A DNA stretch of 42,074 nt from Glycomyces sp. L485 (GTDB lineage Bacteria > Actinomycetota > Actinomycetes > Mycobacteriales > Micromonosporaceae), in NCBI RefSeq assembly GCF_022548875.1, contig NZ_JAKZEW010000037.1, positions 1-42,074 on the forward strand, written 5' to 3'. Positions within the stretch are counted from its first letter, which is position 1. Every line of letters begins with the position of its first letter. The notes under the pieces are model-generated. The model did not search any database and had not been told where the DNA came from. It worked only from the letters and a program-made list of their open reading frames with translations. Positions 15,880-24,486 of the stretch are shown one piece after another. The position numbers were made by a program, and so were the translations under genes.

Positions 15880-16815
15880 GTGAGGCGAACCTCCACGGTT
15901 GCAAGGATCTTCAGCGGGATCCTCATCGCCTGCTCACTGCTCTTGGCGGCCATGCTGCTCGCCCACCGGTTCATCCCCAACCGCTGGTACAACCTCGGCA
16001 GCCTCATCGAGACGTTCCTGCCGTGGTTCGGCCTGCTCATCCCGCCGCTGGTCATCCTGGCCGCGATCCGCCGCAAACCGCTCGCAATCGTCATCGCGCT
16101 GCTCCCGGCGCTCGTCTGGCTCAAGCTCTTCGGAGGTATCTTCTCCGACAAGTCCGACGGACCCGGCACCTTCCGCGTCCTGGCCCACAACGTCAACGCC
16201 GACAACAGCGAAACCGCCGCGACCGCCGAGTCGCTTCTGGCAGCCGAGTCCGACGTCATCGCTCTCGTGGAGGTCACCGACGAGCAGCTCGCAGCCTACG
16301 ACGAGCTCCTGTCGGATCGCTACGAGCATTCGGCCGCCTACGGCACCGTCGCCATCTGGTCGACCCACCCCATCACCGAATCCGAGGAGATCGACCTCCA
16401 GCTCGGCTGGACCCGTGCCCTCCGCGCCCAGATCGACGTCGACGGCGAACCGGTGGCCTTCTACGTCGCCCACCTGCTGTCGGTCCGCGTCAGCTCCGAA
16501 GGCTTCACCTCCGACCAGCGCAACCAGACCGCGAATCTCCTCGGGGAGGCCATCGCCGACGAGGAAATCGACCGCGTCGTCCTCCTCGGCGACCTCAACG
16601 GGACCGTCCAGGACCGTTCCCTCGCGCCCATCACCTACCAGCTCCGATCGGCCCAGGCCACGGCCGGTGAGGGCTTCGGCTTCACCTGGCCGGCCGACCA
16701 CCCGCTCGCCCGCATCGACCAGATCCTCTACCGCGGCCTCGACGCCACCGACTCCGAAGTCCTCGACGCCACCGCCTCGGACCATCTACCCGTGCAGGCC
16801 GACTTCGACCTCTGA
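15880..16815 (+). CDS. Membrane-anchored endonuclease/exonuclease/phosphatase-fold protein (VanJ-like)
   Basis: The 311-residue protein begins with three hydrophobic segments in the first 85 residues. An EEP domain follows, with FRVLAHNVNADN (metal-site Asn), DVIALVEVT (metal-site Glu), VAFYVAHLLS, VVLLGDLNGT (Asp/Asn) and the C-terminal ASDHLPV (Asp-His pair). N-terminal helices plus an outward-facing EEP domain are the build of VanJ/StaP of Streptomyces, a teicoplanin-resistance factor thought to act on undecaprenyl pyrophosphate. That role is a family inference; a membrane nuclease or lipid phosphatase is also possible. GTG 15880 has AAGGGGGG six bases upstream, and a TAGGCT -10 candidate is at 15837-15842. 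The ABC ATPase gene follows after 40 nt. Confidence 0.83.
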   Translation: MRRTSTVARIFSGILIACSLLLAAMLLAHRFIPNRWYNLGSLIETFLPWFGLLIPPLVILAAIRRKPLAIVIALLPALVWLKLFGGIFSDKSDGPGTFRVLAHNVNADNSETAATAESLLAAESDVIALVEVTDEQLAAYDELLSDRYEHSAAYGTVAIWSTHPITESEEIDLQLGWTRALRAQIDVDGEPVAFYVAHLLSVRVSSEGFTSDQRNQTANLLGEAIADEEIDRVVLLGDLNGTVQDRSLAPITYQLRSAQATAGEGFGFTWPADHPLARIDQILYRGLDATDSEVLDATASDHLPVQADFDL

Positions 16816-16855
16816 GCCGTGCAACCACCGGGTCGGACGGACGCGTCTTGAAGAC

Positions 16856-17644
16856 GTGAAGCAAGAAGACTCCACTCTGCTCCTGCCCGCCGTCGGCGAC
16901 ACGATGCTCCTCCCGCGCGTCGAAGACGCCGGCGAGACCGTGCGCGATGCGCTGATCGAGCTCGACGGTGTCGGCATGACCTACCCCGGCCCGCCCCCGG
17001 TCGATGCCCTCAAGCCCGTCCGACTGCGCGTCGACGCCGGCGAATACGTCGCCATCGTCGGCCCCTCCGGCTCGGGCAAGTCGACCATGCTCAACCTGCT
17101 GGGCCTGCTCGACACCCCCACCGCCGGCACCTACTACCTCGACGGCCTGGACACCTCCACCATGAAGGAGTCCAAGCGCACCAAGCTCCGCGCCGACAAG
17201 ATCGGGTTCATCTTCCAGTCGTTCCACCTCATGGCCCACCGCACCGCCACCGAGAACGTCGCCATCTCCCTGGTCTACCAGGGCGTCCCGCGGCGCGAGC
17301 GCAAGCAGATCGCCCACGAGAAGCTCGAGTCCGTCGGCCTCGGCCACCGTCTCGACGCCCTGCCCACGACCCTGTCCGGCGGCGAGCGCCAGCGCGTCGC
17401 GATCGCCCGCGCCCTGGCTGCCGAGCCGAGCCTGCTGCTGTGCGATGAGCCCACCGGCAACCTGGACTCGAAGACCACCGAGACCGTCCTGTCCACCCTC
17501 GACGGTCTGCATGCCGAGGGCCTGACGATCCTCATGATCACCCACGACCACGAAGTGGCCGAGCGGGCCCAGCGGGCGGTGACGATCCGCGACGGCGAGC
17601 TGTCCGAAGGAAACAACGTCGCCGAGCACCTCGACAAGGCCTGA
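16856..17644 (+). CDS. ABC transporter ATP-binding protein (MacB/LolD-type), no permease nearby
   Basis: The 262-residue ATPase has Walker A GPSGSGKST, Q-loop IFQSFHLMAHRTATENV, signature LSGGERQR, Walker B LLLCDEPTGNLD and the switch His in ITHDHEVA. The DEPTGNLD form and the spacing match the MacB/LolD/FtsE group, which pairs with FtsX-like permeases for antimicrobial export or lipoprotein release. No permease gene is in the window; the flanking genes are a VanJ-like phosphatase and an acyltransferase. About 40 residues precede the usual ABC start (ALIELDGVGMTYPG). I place the start at GTG 16856; ATG 16904 is the alternative, and neither has a strong ribosome site. The permease must be elsewhere, or lost. 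Confidence 0.9.
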   Translation: MKQEDSTLLLPAVGDTMLLPRVEDAGETVRDALIELDGVGMTYPGPPPVDALKPVRLRVDAGEYVAIVGPSGSGKSTMLNLLGLLDTPTAGTYYLDGLDTSTMKESKRTKLRADKIGFIFQSFHLMAHRTATENVAISLVYQGVPRRERKQIAHEKLESVGLGHRLDALPTTLSGGERQRVAIARALAAEPSLLLCDEPTGNLDSKTTETVLSTLDGLHAEGLTILMITHDHEVAERAQRAVTIRDGELSEGNNVAEHLDKA

Positions 17645-17707
17645 TCCGCTCGCACGGCGCCGGGGCTTCGACACTGACGCGGCGATGACCCGCGCCACGC
17701 GGTTCGA

Positions 17708-17737
17708 TTGCGGTGCACCAATTCGGGTGATTATAAG
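17708..17737 (+). promoter_or_regulatory. Promoter candidate for the second acyltransferase gene
   Basis: TTGCGG (17708-17713), 18-nt spacer, TATAAG (17732-17737). It predicts a leader of about 125 nt before ATG 17869. It also makes the TTG at 17752 a poor start. Confidence 0.45.
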
Positions 17738-17868
17738 TAGGCTTATGGCGATTGTCTGCCTTGCGGCGCAACAGTCGTCGACGTGTCCACGGCGCGCCCT
17801 CCGGTTCGATCCGGTTCGGGTCGCCGCCCGTGCGCGCCACGCCCTCAGAGACGGAGAGCCTCGTCCCA

Positions 17869-20058
17869 ATGAATTCCGCGCAATCGCCGACGCCCCGGAC
17901 CTGGAACGGGCCGAGAGCGGCGTTCGACGACGACACGCTGCAGCTGCCCGTGGCCGCCCGGGGTCCGTACTCTCAGCGGACCGAGCCCGGGGTCAGGCCC
18001 GCCCCGGGAGCGCCGCCGGACCGCTGGGAGGGCACCGGCTTCCGCCCCGACATCCAGGGCATGCGCGCGATCGCCGTGATGCTCGTGCTGCTGTCCCATG
18101 CGGGCTTCGCGTTCGCAGCCGGCGGATACGTCGGGGTCGACGCGTTCTTCGTCCTCTCCGGGTTCCTGATCACCTCGCTGCTGATCAAGGAGGTCTTCGA
18201 CACCGGCACGATCTCCATCGCCGGCTTCTACGCCCGACGCGCCCGCCGAATCCTCCCGGCCTCGACCGCCGTCACCCTCGTCACCGTCGTCGCGGTGGTC
18301 GCCTGGTTCCCCGTCACCCGGCTCGAAGAGGCCTTGCGCGACGCGTTCGCCGTGGTCGTCTACATGGTCAACTACCTCTTCGTCATCTCCAGCACCGAGT
18401 ACCTCAACGCCGACGCGATGCCGTCGCCGTTCCAGCAGTACTGGTCCCTCGCGGTCGAGGAGCAGTTCTACATGGTCTGGCCGCTCCTGCTGCTGTGCCT
18501 GCTGCTGGTGGTCCGGCGCGTCCCCCGCAAGGCCCTGACCGCCGGTGTCGTCTTCTGCGTCGCGATCATCGTCGTCTCGCTGGCCGCCTCGGTCCTGGTC
18601 ACGCAGGCGTCGCAGCCGACCGCCTACTACGCCACCCACACTCGGGCCTGGGAACTGGCCGCCGGGGCGCTGCTCGCGCTGACTCTCCAGACCTGGAAGC
18701 GGACTCCGCGCGCGGTCGGCGTCGCGCTCGGCTTCGCCGGCCTCGCCGCCGTAGCCGGTTCGGCGTTCCTGTTCGACGAGGGCACCGCCTTTCCCGGATA
18801 CGCCGCGGTCGTGCCGGTCACCGGCACCATGATGCTCATCGTCGCCGGAACCGCGCAGGGAACGAACCCGGTCTCGTCGCTGCTGTCCACCGCGCCGTTC
18901 CAATACGTCGGCAAGATCTCATTCAGCCTCTACCTGTGGCACTGGCCGATCCTGGTGCTCGGCCCGCTCGCCATCGGCGTCGATTCCAGCCTGGCGCTCA
19001 ATATCGCGCTGCTGGTCGGCGCGTTCGCGGTGGCGCAGTTCTCCTATGAGTACATCGAGACCCCGGTCCGCAACGCGCGCTTCTTGAAGGTCAGCGATTT
19101 CCGCGGCCTCGCCACCGGCGTCGCATGCTCCATCGTCGGGCTGGCCCTGATCCTCGGCATCGGCTTCGCCAGAGTCCCCGACCGCCCCGACCCTGTCGAC
19201 CTGTCGGCCGTCGAGGCGGCCGAGGGCTTCGACGAGGTTCAGCAGCGCCTGCGCGAGGCCGCGGTCCTGTCGACGATGCCCAGCGCTCTCCTGCCCGCGC
19301 TCACCGGCGCGGTCCACGATGTGCCGAGCCTCTACGGCAACGGCTGCCACCTCGAATACGAGCAGGTCGGGATCCCCGACGACTGCGTCTTCGGGGATCC
19401 CGACGCCGAGACGACGGTGGTGCTCTTCGGCGACTCCCATGCCGCCCACTGGTTCCCGACGTTCGAGGCGATCGGCCAGGAGCAGGGGTGGCGGCTGCTC
19501 TCCCGCACCAAGAGCGACTGCACCCCTGTCTTCACGTCGGTGATGAGCGACCAGCTCGGCCGCGAGTACACCGAATGCGAGCAGTGGCGCCAAGCGGTCC
19601 TCGACGAGATTGATCGGGAGTCGCCCGATCTGGTCGTCCTGGCCACCACCGACGACGTCACGCTCACCGAAGGGCGCGTTCGCGAGTGGAAGAAGGGCTG
19701 GACGGACCTGATCGACCGGGCCGGCGAATCGGCCGGGGAGGTGGTGGCGCTGACCGACACGCCCCGATCTGACGGCGCCCCTGTCTCGGACTGCGTCGCG
19801 ATCCACCAGGACGAGGTGCAGGTGTGCGCCCTGGACCAGGAAGAGGCAGTCGAGAACACCGACCTTCGAGAGGCGGGGATCGAGGTGCAGAAGGCCGAGG
19901 GCGTCACAGTGATCGACACCGTCCAGTGGCTGTGCGTCGACGGGGTCTGCCCGCCGATCGTTGGGGACATGCTGGTGCTCAGGGACACCAACCACATCAC
20001 CACGCCGTACGCCAAGTGGCTTTCGAACGTCATGCTCGACGAACTGCCCGCCCTGTAG
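17869..20058 (+). CDS. Acyltransferase-3 / SGNH fusion protein (OafA-like)
   Basis: From ATG 17869 (GGAGAG about ten bases upstream) the product has 729 residues: a polar N-terminus of about 60, about ten TM segments (AT3 domain) and a C-terminal SGNH domain from about 500. AT3 motifs are intact: FRPDIQGMRAIAVMLVLLSHAGF, YVGVDAFFVLSGFLIT, FYARRARRILPA, QYWSLAVEEQFYMVWPLL and LYLWHWPIL. SGNH motifs are intact: VVLFGDSHAAHWF (Ser523) and a C-terminal RDTNHIT in place of DxxH. Such proteins move acetyl from the cytoplasm to surface sugars or peptidoglycan. Four Cys in the C-terminal domain (CVAIH, VCALD, WLCVDGVC) suggest disulphides. It differs from the paralogue at 12749 by keeping Glu in EEQFY and GDSH. 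Confidence 0.93.
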   Translation: MNSAQSPTPRTWNGPRAAFDDDTLQLPVAARGPYSQRTEPGVRPAPGAPPDRWEGTGFRPDIQGMRAIAVMLVLLSHAGFAFAAGGYVGVDAFFVLSGFLITSLLIKEVFDTGTISIAGFYARRARRILPASTAVTLVTVVAVVAWFPVTRLEEALRDAFAVVVYMVNYLFVISSTEYLNADAMPSPFQQYWSLAVEEQFYMVWPLLLLCLLLVVRRVPRKALTAGVVFCVAIIVVSLAASVLVTQASQPTAYYATHTRAWELAAGALLALTLQTWKRTPRAVGVALGFAGLAAVAGSAFLFDEGTAFPGYAAVVPVTGTMMLIVAGTAQGTNPVSSLLSTAPFQYVGKISFSLYLWHWPILVLGPLAIGVDSSLALNIALLVGAFAVAQFSYEYIETPVRNARFLKVSDFRGLATGVACSIVGLALILGIGFARVPDRPDPVDLSAVEAAEGFDEVQQRLREAAVLSTMPSALLPALTGAVHDVPSLYGNGCHLEYEQVGIPDDCVFGDPDAETTVVLFGDSHAAHWFPTFEAIGQEQGWRLLSRTKSDCTPVFTSVMSDQLGREYTECEQWRQAVLDEIDRESPDLVVLATTDDVTLTEGRVREWKKGWTDLIDRAGESAGEVVALTDTPRSDGAPVSDCVAIHQDEVQVCALDQEEAVENTDLREAGIEVQKAEGVTVIDTVQWLCVDGVCPPIVGDMLVLRDTNHITTPYAKWLSNVMLDELPAL

Positions 20059-20082
20059 GCGCACTCCGGGCGCGGGACCGGA

Positions 20083-20128
20083 CGAAGGCGGCGGGGCCGG
20101 TTCTTTCGAACCGGCCCCGCCGCCTTCG
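20083..20128. terminator. Bidirectional 21-bp perfect hairpin terminator
   Basis: Positions 20083-20103 pair perfectly with 20108-20128 around tttc. It lies between the convergent acyltransferase and PBP genes, whose stops flank it by 24 and 8 bases. Confidence 0.85.
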
Positions 20129-20136
20129 CCGTCGTC

Positions 20137-22629
20137 TCAGTCGTTGCCGGGTCCGCCCGGGAAGTCCGGGCCGTCTCCCGGGCCGGGCGTCTCGTCGCCG
20201 TCGCCCTCGTCGCCCCCGTCCTCCTCGTAACCGGAGCCGTTGGAGACGAGGATGTAGATCGGGCTGCCCTTCGGGGCCGAGCCGGTCACCGACGTGGAGA
20301 ACGCCTCGCCCCGCTTGCATTCGGAGTCGAACCTGCCCGGGGAGACCGAGACGTCGAAGCCCGCCGAGGCCACTCTGGACTTGGCCGAGTCGACGCTCTC
20401 GCAGCCGATCCCGGGAATCGAGACGAGGTTCTTGCCGTTGACCATCTTGTCCGACGGCGCCGGCCAGTCCTTCTCGTCGAGGCCCTTGACCGCGGCCCTG
20501 AGGATGTCCACGCCGGTGCCGCGGACCTCATCGTGGAAGTCGGCCGCGAGGTCCTTGTGGGAGGAGCTGTCGGGGTCGCCGACGAACGTGGCGGTGGTGG
20601 CGTTCGGCGTGGAGGCCATGAACCAGTAGGCGCGGTCCGAGTCGGCGGTCCCGGTCTTGCCCATGATGGGCCGGTCGAAGCCGCGCGCCTCGCCGGCAGT
20701 GCCGCCGACGCACCGGCTCTTGGAGTCTGAGTCGTTGACCGGGCAGCGGGCCGCGCTGATCGCCGCGCGCGCCACGTCCTTGTCGACGACCTGCTCGCAG
20801 TCGGTCTCGGAGGCCTCGACCCACTCCTCGCCGTCGGCTCCGGTCACCGACAGCACCGGCAGCGGCTCGCAGTGCATGCCCTCGGCGGCGACGGCCGCGT
20901 AGGCCTCGGCCATGTCGATCGGGGTGGTGGAGTCGCCCATGCCGAGGGTGAACACGCCGTAGTTCGAGTCGAGGGACTCGTCGGCCTCTTTCTCGTCCTT
21001 GCCTTCGCGCGCCTGCTGCACGCCGGACTCTCCGTAGAAGGTGACGCCGAGACGCTCGGCCATCTCGACGGCCTTGGAGGTCCCGACCATCTCTTGAAGC
21101 TGGACGAAACCGGTGTTGGAGGACTTGCCGAACATCCCCCAGAAGTCGAGCGGCGGACCGGCCGAGTAGTTCTCCGTGGTGGGGCACCAGTTCCAGAACT
21201 CGTTGTTGTACTGGTCGACCTGCCGGTTGCATCTGACCTCCTCGTCGGCCGCCGCACCGACGGCGTACTGCGAGGTGTACTGCTTCGGCGAGGGCACCTT
21301 CATGCTCAACGGCCATCCCTCCTCGAGGGCCGCGAGCATGGTGAACATCTTGAACGTCGAGCCGGCCGGGAAGCCCGCCGACTCGTTGTTGCCGCTCAAG
21401 AGCGGGATCGTCGTGTTCGGATAGTTCGACGGGATGTCCTTGCCGTCGGATCTGGGCCCGTTGTCGATCTGGTCGAGACTGTAGACGCGATTGACGGCCA
21501 TCGAGCGCACATGCCCGGTGCCGGGCGTGACCGTGACCGAGCCGAGCGCCCTGACGTCGTCGTCGTCGATCTCGTCGTGGATGGAGTCCATCGCAGACTC
21601 CTGCAGCTTCGGATCAAGGCTCGTGACGATCCTGTAACCGCCGCGTTTGAGCAGGCTGATGCGGTCGCGTTCGGTCTCGCCGAAGACCTCCTGGTCGCCC
21701 CACCAGCTCTTGAAGAAGTCGCAGAAGAAACCCCAGTCCGCGGTGGCGACGTCGACGCATTCGCTCCGGACTTCGCGCGGATTGAGGTCGAGCGGCTGCT
21801 CTTTCGCTTCGGCCGCTTCGGTTTCGGAGATGTATTCGAGCGTGGCCATGCGGTCGAGGACCCAGTTGCGGCGGTCGATGATCTGGGTGTCGTCGCCTTC
21901 GCCGTCGAGCAGTCCGTCGGCATAGGAAGGGAACTTCGGCAGCGAGGCGAGCGTCGCGGCCTCGTGGAGTTCGAGTTCGCCGGGGGGCTTGTTGAAGTAG
22001 GAGTAGGCCCCGGCTTGGACGCCGTAGGCCTGGTTGCCGAGATAGATCACGTTGAGGTAGCCCTGGAGGATCTCCTCTTTGGACATCGTCTCCTCGATGG
22101 CCATGGCGTACCTGGCTTCACGGAGCTTGCGCTCGTACGTGTCCTCGGACGCTTCGATGACTTCGTCGATGGTTGAAGCTGAGTAGATGAGGGTATTGCG
22201 TACGAACTGCATAGTGAGGGTCGAGGCGCCTTGCTGGCCGCCCCCCTGGTTCGCCACGGCGGCACGCACGATCCCGGCCCAGTCGACACCGGGGTGCTCG
22301 TAGAACTTGGAGTCCTCCGCGGCGAGGAGGGCGTTGATCATGACGGGGCTGACGTCGTCGAGGGAGACCTCGCGGCGGTTCTCCTCGTAGAAGGAGGTGA
22401 TGAGGGTTTCACCGTCGGACGCGTAGACGTAGCTGGTCTGCGGCAGGGTCGGCTTGGTGAGCTCGGTGGGCAGCGACTCGAAGGACTCGATGCTGTTGCC
22501 GGCCACGATGCCCCCGGTCGCGAAGAGGGGGAAGGCCGCCGCCGCGGCGAGGACTCCCGCGAGCACTCCGCAGATGAGCAGGGCCAGGGCGTCCCCCAGG
22601 GGACTCCGATAGCGTTTCAACGTCTCCAC
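20137..22629 (-). CDS. Class A penicillin-binding protein (PonA2-like) with C-terminal PASTA-like domain
   Basis: The 830-residue bifunctional peptidoglycan synthase has a cytoplasmic tail and TM segment (about 14-40). Its GT51 glycosyltransferase has catalytic Glu in AAEDSKFYEHPG (104-114) and QGASTLTMQFVRN. The transpeptidase has nucleophile Ser424 in AGSTFK, SSN (503-505) and KTG (658-660). A PASTA-like segment (about 735-805) and an acidic Gly/Asp/Glu tail follow. The start is GTG 22627-22629 with TAATCT 6 nt upstream (22636-22641), probably leaderless. It is divergent from the WblA-like gene, next to two ArsA-like ATPases, matching ponA2-whiB4-Rv3680-Rv3679 of M. tuberculosis in order and orientation. 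In mycobacteria PonA2 supports stress tolerance rather than bulk growth. Confidence 0.95.
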   Translation of the reverse strand: METLKRYRSPLGDALALLICGVLAGVLAAAAAFPLFATGGIVAGNSIESFESLPTELTKPTLPQTSYVYASDGETLITSFYEENRREVSLDDVSPVMINALLAAEDSKFYEHPGVDWAGIVRAAVANQGGGQQGASTLTMQFVRNTLIYSASTIDEVIEASEDTYERKLREARYAMAIEETMSKEEILQGYLNVIYLGNQAYGVQAGAYSYFNKPPGELELHEAATLASLPKFPSYADGLLDGEGDDTQIIDRRNWVLDRMATLEYISETEAAEAKEQPLDLNPREVRSECVDVATADWGFFCDFFKSWWGDQEVFGETERDRISLLKRGGYRIVTSLDPKLQESAMDSIHDEIDDDDVRALGSVTVTPGTGHVRSMAVNRVYSLDQIDNGPRSDGKDIPSNYPNTTIPLLSGNNESAGFPAGSTFKMFTMLAALEEGWPLSMKVPSPKQYTSQYAVGAAADEEVRCNRQVDQYNNEFWNWCPTTENYSAGPPLDFWGMFGKSSNTGFVQLQEMVGTSKAVEMAERLGVTFYGESGVQQAREGKDEKEADESLDSNYGVFTLGMGDSTTPIDMAEAYAAVAAEGMHCEPLPVLSVTGADGEEWVEASETDCEQVVDKDVARAAISAARCPVNDSDSKSRCVGGTAGEARGFDRPIMGKTGTADSDRAYWFMASTPNATTATFVGDPDSSSHKDLAADFHDEVRGTGVDILRAAVKGLDEKDWPAPSDKMVNGKNLVSIPGIGCESVDSAKSRVASAGFDVSVSPGRFDSECKRGEAFSTSVTGSAPKGSPIYILVSNGSGYEEDGGDEGDGDETPGPGDGPDFPGGPGND

Positions 22630-22938
22630 CGCCTCAGATTAGAACGAGCGTTGCGATAGCAAGGGGCGCTTTGTTCAAGGGTGCCCGGCTTTGATACGCC
22701 GCGCTGAATGAGACGAGATGCCCTCGTCTCTCAATCGTTATTATCGCGAGGCGTCGTCGCAATCCTATCCACAGGGGTGAAGCCATCCCACAAAGTCCGA
22801 TTTTCATCTCGGAGAGTAGTCAAACACTTACAAGAGGTGTAGGGTCCGTTCTTGACGGCGACGTTGAGTGATCGCAAGATTACTTGTACGGAGTCGTCGG
22901 GGGGTATGAAGGGAAAATCTCAGGGGGAGGTCATGCAG
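22630..22938. promoter_or_regulatory. Divergent control region of the PBP and WblA-like genes
   Basis: This 309-base stretch has no gene and is AT-richer than its surroundings. It holds the PBP -10 (TAATCT, minus strand, 22636-22641). It also has an 8-bp inverted repeat gagacgag/ctcgtctc (22710-22717/22723-22730) with a 5-nt loop. A possible wblA promoter is TTGACG (22852-22857), 17-nt spacer, CAAGAT (22875-22880). The TTG in that -35 also opens the longest WblA reading frame, which argues against it being the start codon. Confidence 0.5.
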
Positions 22939-23265
22939 ATGGGACTGCTGATCGACTGGACGACCAAGGCGCTCTGCCAAGAGGGCGATCCAGACGCGCT
23001 GTTCGTGCAGGGGGCCGAGCAGAACAATGCGAAGAAGGTCTGCCGAGGCTGTCCAGTCCGGCTCGAATGTCTCGCGGACGCACTCGACAATCGCATCGAG
23101 TTCGGGGTGTGGGGTGGCATGACCGAACGCGAACGACGCGCGCTATTGCGCAAACACGCAGACGTCCGATCCTGGAGGTCGGTATTCGAAGTGGCGCTGG
23201 ACGAGGAGCAGCGCAGCGCCCGCAAGGCCAGCAGACGCCGCATTCCGGTGAACCTCAACTACTGA
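22939..23265 (+). CDS. WhiB-family [4Fe-4S] regulator, WblA/WhiB4 subgroup
   Basis: The 108-residue protein has four Cys (13, 35, 38, 44) spaced C-x21-C-x2-C-x5-C, the ADALDN and FGVWGGMTERERRALLR turn, and a basic tail (ARKASRRRIP) for DNA contact. ALDNRIEFGVWGGMTERERRALLRKH..SW is the WhiB4 (M. tuberculosis) and WblA (Streptomyces) pattern. These proteins hold an oxygen- or NO-sensitive cluster and control oxidative-stress or developmental genes with SigA. ATG 22939 has AGGGGGAGG eight bases upstream and gives the family start MGLLIDW. ATG 22933 is too close to that site, and TTG 22852 would add a non-homologous extension. It is divergent from the PBP gene and convergent with the ATPase pair. 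Confidence 0.93.
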   Translation: MGLLIDWTTKALCQEGDPDALFVQGAEQNNAKKVCRGCPVRLECLADALDNRIEFGVWGGMTERERRALLRKHADVRSWRSVFEVALDEEQRSARKASRRRIPVNLNY

Positions 23266-23298
23266 TCGACCGGCCGCAGCAGGCGGCGAACGACCGAC

Positions 23299-23329
23299 CG
23301 CGCCCGAGACGGGAAACCGTCCGGGCGCG
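23299..23329. terminator. Bidirectional terminator with GAAA loop
   Basis: cgcgcccg-a-gacgg-GAAA-ccgtc-cgggcgcg is a 13-bp stem with one bulged A and a GNRA loop. It lies between the convergent WblA-like gene and the ATPase operon, 17 bases from the ATPase stop. Confidence 0.8.
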
Positions 23330-23346
23330 TTGTCAATTCCGAACCA

Positions 23347-24486
23347 TCACTCCACATGCGATCGTGCCGGCCGCTCGGCCGCCGCGGCGCCGAACCCGCG
23401 CAACCCTCCCAGATCCACCACCTCCGGACCCAGCGTCGACAACCACACCTGCGGAATGTCCGGGCACGCCGCCTCGTAGCGCGCCGCCACCCGCTGCTCG
23501 GTCGACCACCGCCGCGCCAGATCCGCGTGCGTCCGCAGCGCCGCCGCCACCGGGCTCTCCGGCTCGTCCTCTTCGAGGATCGCCGCCGCGCCGAGCGCCC
23601 GCTCGGCCGACAGCGACGCCCTCACCGGCGTGAGCCGGTTGAGGATGATCCCGTCCAGCGGCATCCGCTCCTCGGTCAGCCGCCGCGAGAAGTACACAGC
23701 CTCACCCACCGCCGCAGGCTCCGGCGTCGCCACCACCAGGAACGACGTCTGATCGTCCTGCAGGGCCCGGAAGGTCGCCTCCGCCCGCTTGCGGAATCCG
23801 CCGAACGTGTCCTCCAGGCTCGCGGTGAACTCTGCGACGTCGGTCAGCAGGTGGCCGCCGAGGATCTTGTTGAACACGCGGGTGAACACCGCCGCGCTGG
23901 CGCCCATCAGCGACAGCATCGACCGCCGCGACCCGGGCGTGGAGGCGGACAGGAGCCGGATGACGCGGCCGTCGAGAAGCCGGGCGAGGCGGGCGGGGGC
24001 GTCGAGGAAGTCCAGAGCCGAGCGTGACGGCGGCGTGTCGAGCACGATGAGGTCCCACTCGCCCGTCTCGCGCAGCTGGCCGAGCTTCTCCATCGCCATG
24101 TACTCCTGCGTGCCCGAGAACGTCGAGGACACCGCCTGGTAGAACGGGTTCGCGAAGATCTCGGCGGCCCGGTCGGGAGTGGTGTGCAAGGCGACGACGT
24201 CGTCGAACGTGCGTTTCATGTCGAGCATCATCGCGTCGAGCGAGCCCGACTCGAGGCCCCGCACGGGCCGCGGGGTGTTGTCGAGGGCCTCCATGCCGAG
24301 CGACTGCGCGAGCCTGTGGGCCGGGTCGATGGTGAGCACCACGGTGCGGCGGCCGTGGACCTCGGCGGCGCGCAGCGCGAGCGCCGCGGCCGTGGTGGTC
24401 TTGCCGACGCCGCCGGAACCGCAGCAGGCGATGACGTGCTTGTCCTTGTCGCGCAGCAGGGCGTCCAGGTCGAGTTCAGTCGCCAC
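23347..24486 (-). CDS. ArsA/Get3-like P-loop ATPase, second of pair (Rv3680-like)
   Basis: The 379-residue soluble ATPase has the deviant Walker A of the ArsA/Get3/MinD class (ACCGSGGVGKTTTAAALA, about 20-38), switch I TIDPAHRLAQSLG, and DLIVLDTPPSRSALDFLDAP (switch II/Walker B, about 150). Lower similarity follows, with GIILNRLTPVRASL near the base-binding region. No Cys triad for arsenite and no arsB are seen, so arsenic export is unlikely. M. tuberculosis Rv3680 occupies the same place. The start GTG 24484-24486 overlaps the end of the first ATPase by 11 bases and has AAGGAGG ahead, so the two are co-translated and probably form a heteromer. The family targets tail-anchored or other membrane proteins in eukaryotes; the bacterial role is not settled. 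Confidence 0.92.
   Translation of the reverse strand: MATELDLDALLRDKDKHVIACCGSGGVGKTTTAAALALRAAEVHGRRTVVLTIDPAHRLAQSLGMEALDNTPRPVRGLESGSLDAMMLDMKRTFDDVVALHTTPDRAAEIFANPFYQAVSSTFSGTQEYMAMEKLGQLRETGEWDLIVLDTPPSRSALDFLDAPARLARLLDGRVIRLLSASTPGSRRSMLSLMGASAAVFTRVFNKILGGHLLTDVAEFTASLEDTFGGFRKRAEATFRALQDDQTSFLVVATPEPAAVGEAVYFSRRLTEERMPLDGIILNRLTPVRASLSAERALGAAAILEEDEPESPVAAALRTHADLARRWSTEQRVAARYEAACPDIPQVWLSTLGPEVVDLGGLRGFGAAAAERPARSHVE

Noticed and set aside
17752-17868. TTG 17752 start for the second acyltransferase
   Set aside because: It lies just after the predicted start point, has no ribosome site and adds a basic non-homologous stretch.
20872-22176. 434-residue frame opposite the PBP gene
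   Set aside because: Low-complexity antisense shadow; the PBP has all catalytic motifs.
22852-22938. TTG 22852 start giving a 137-residue WblA
   Set aside because: The added residues do not resemble the family, the TTG forms a likely -35, and ATG 22939 has a strong ribosome site.
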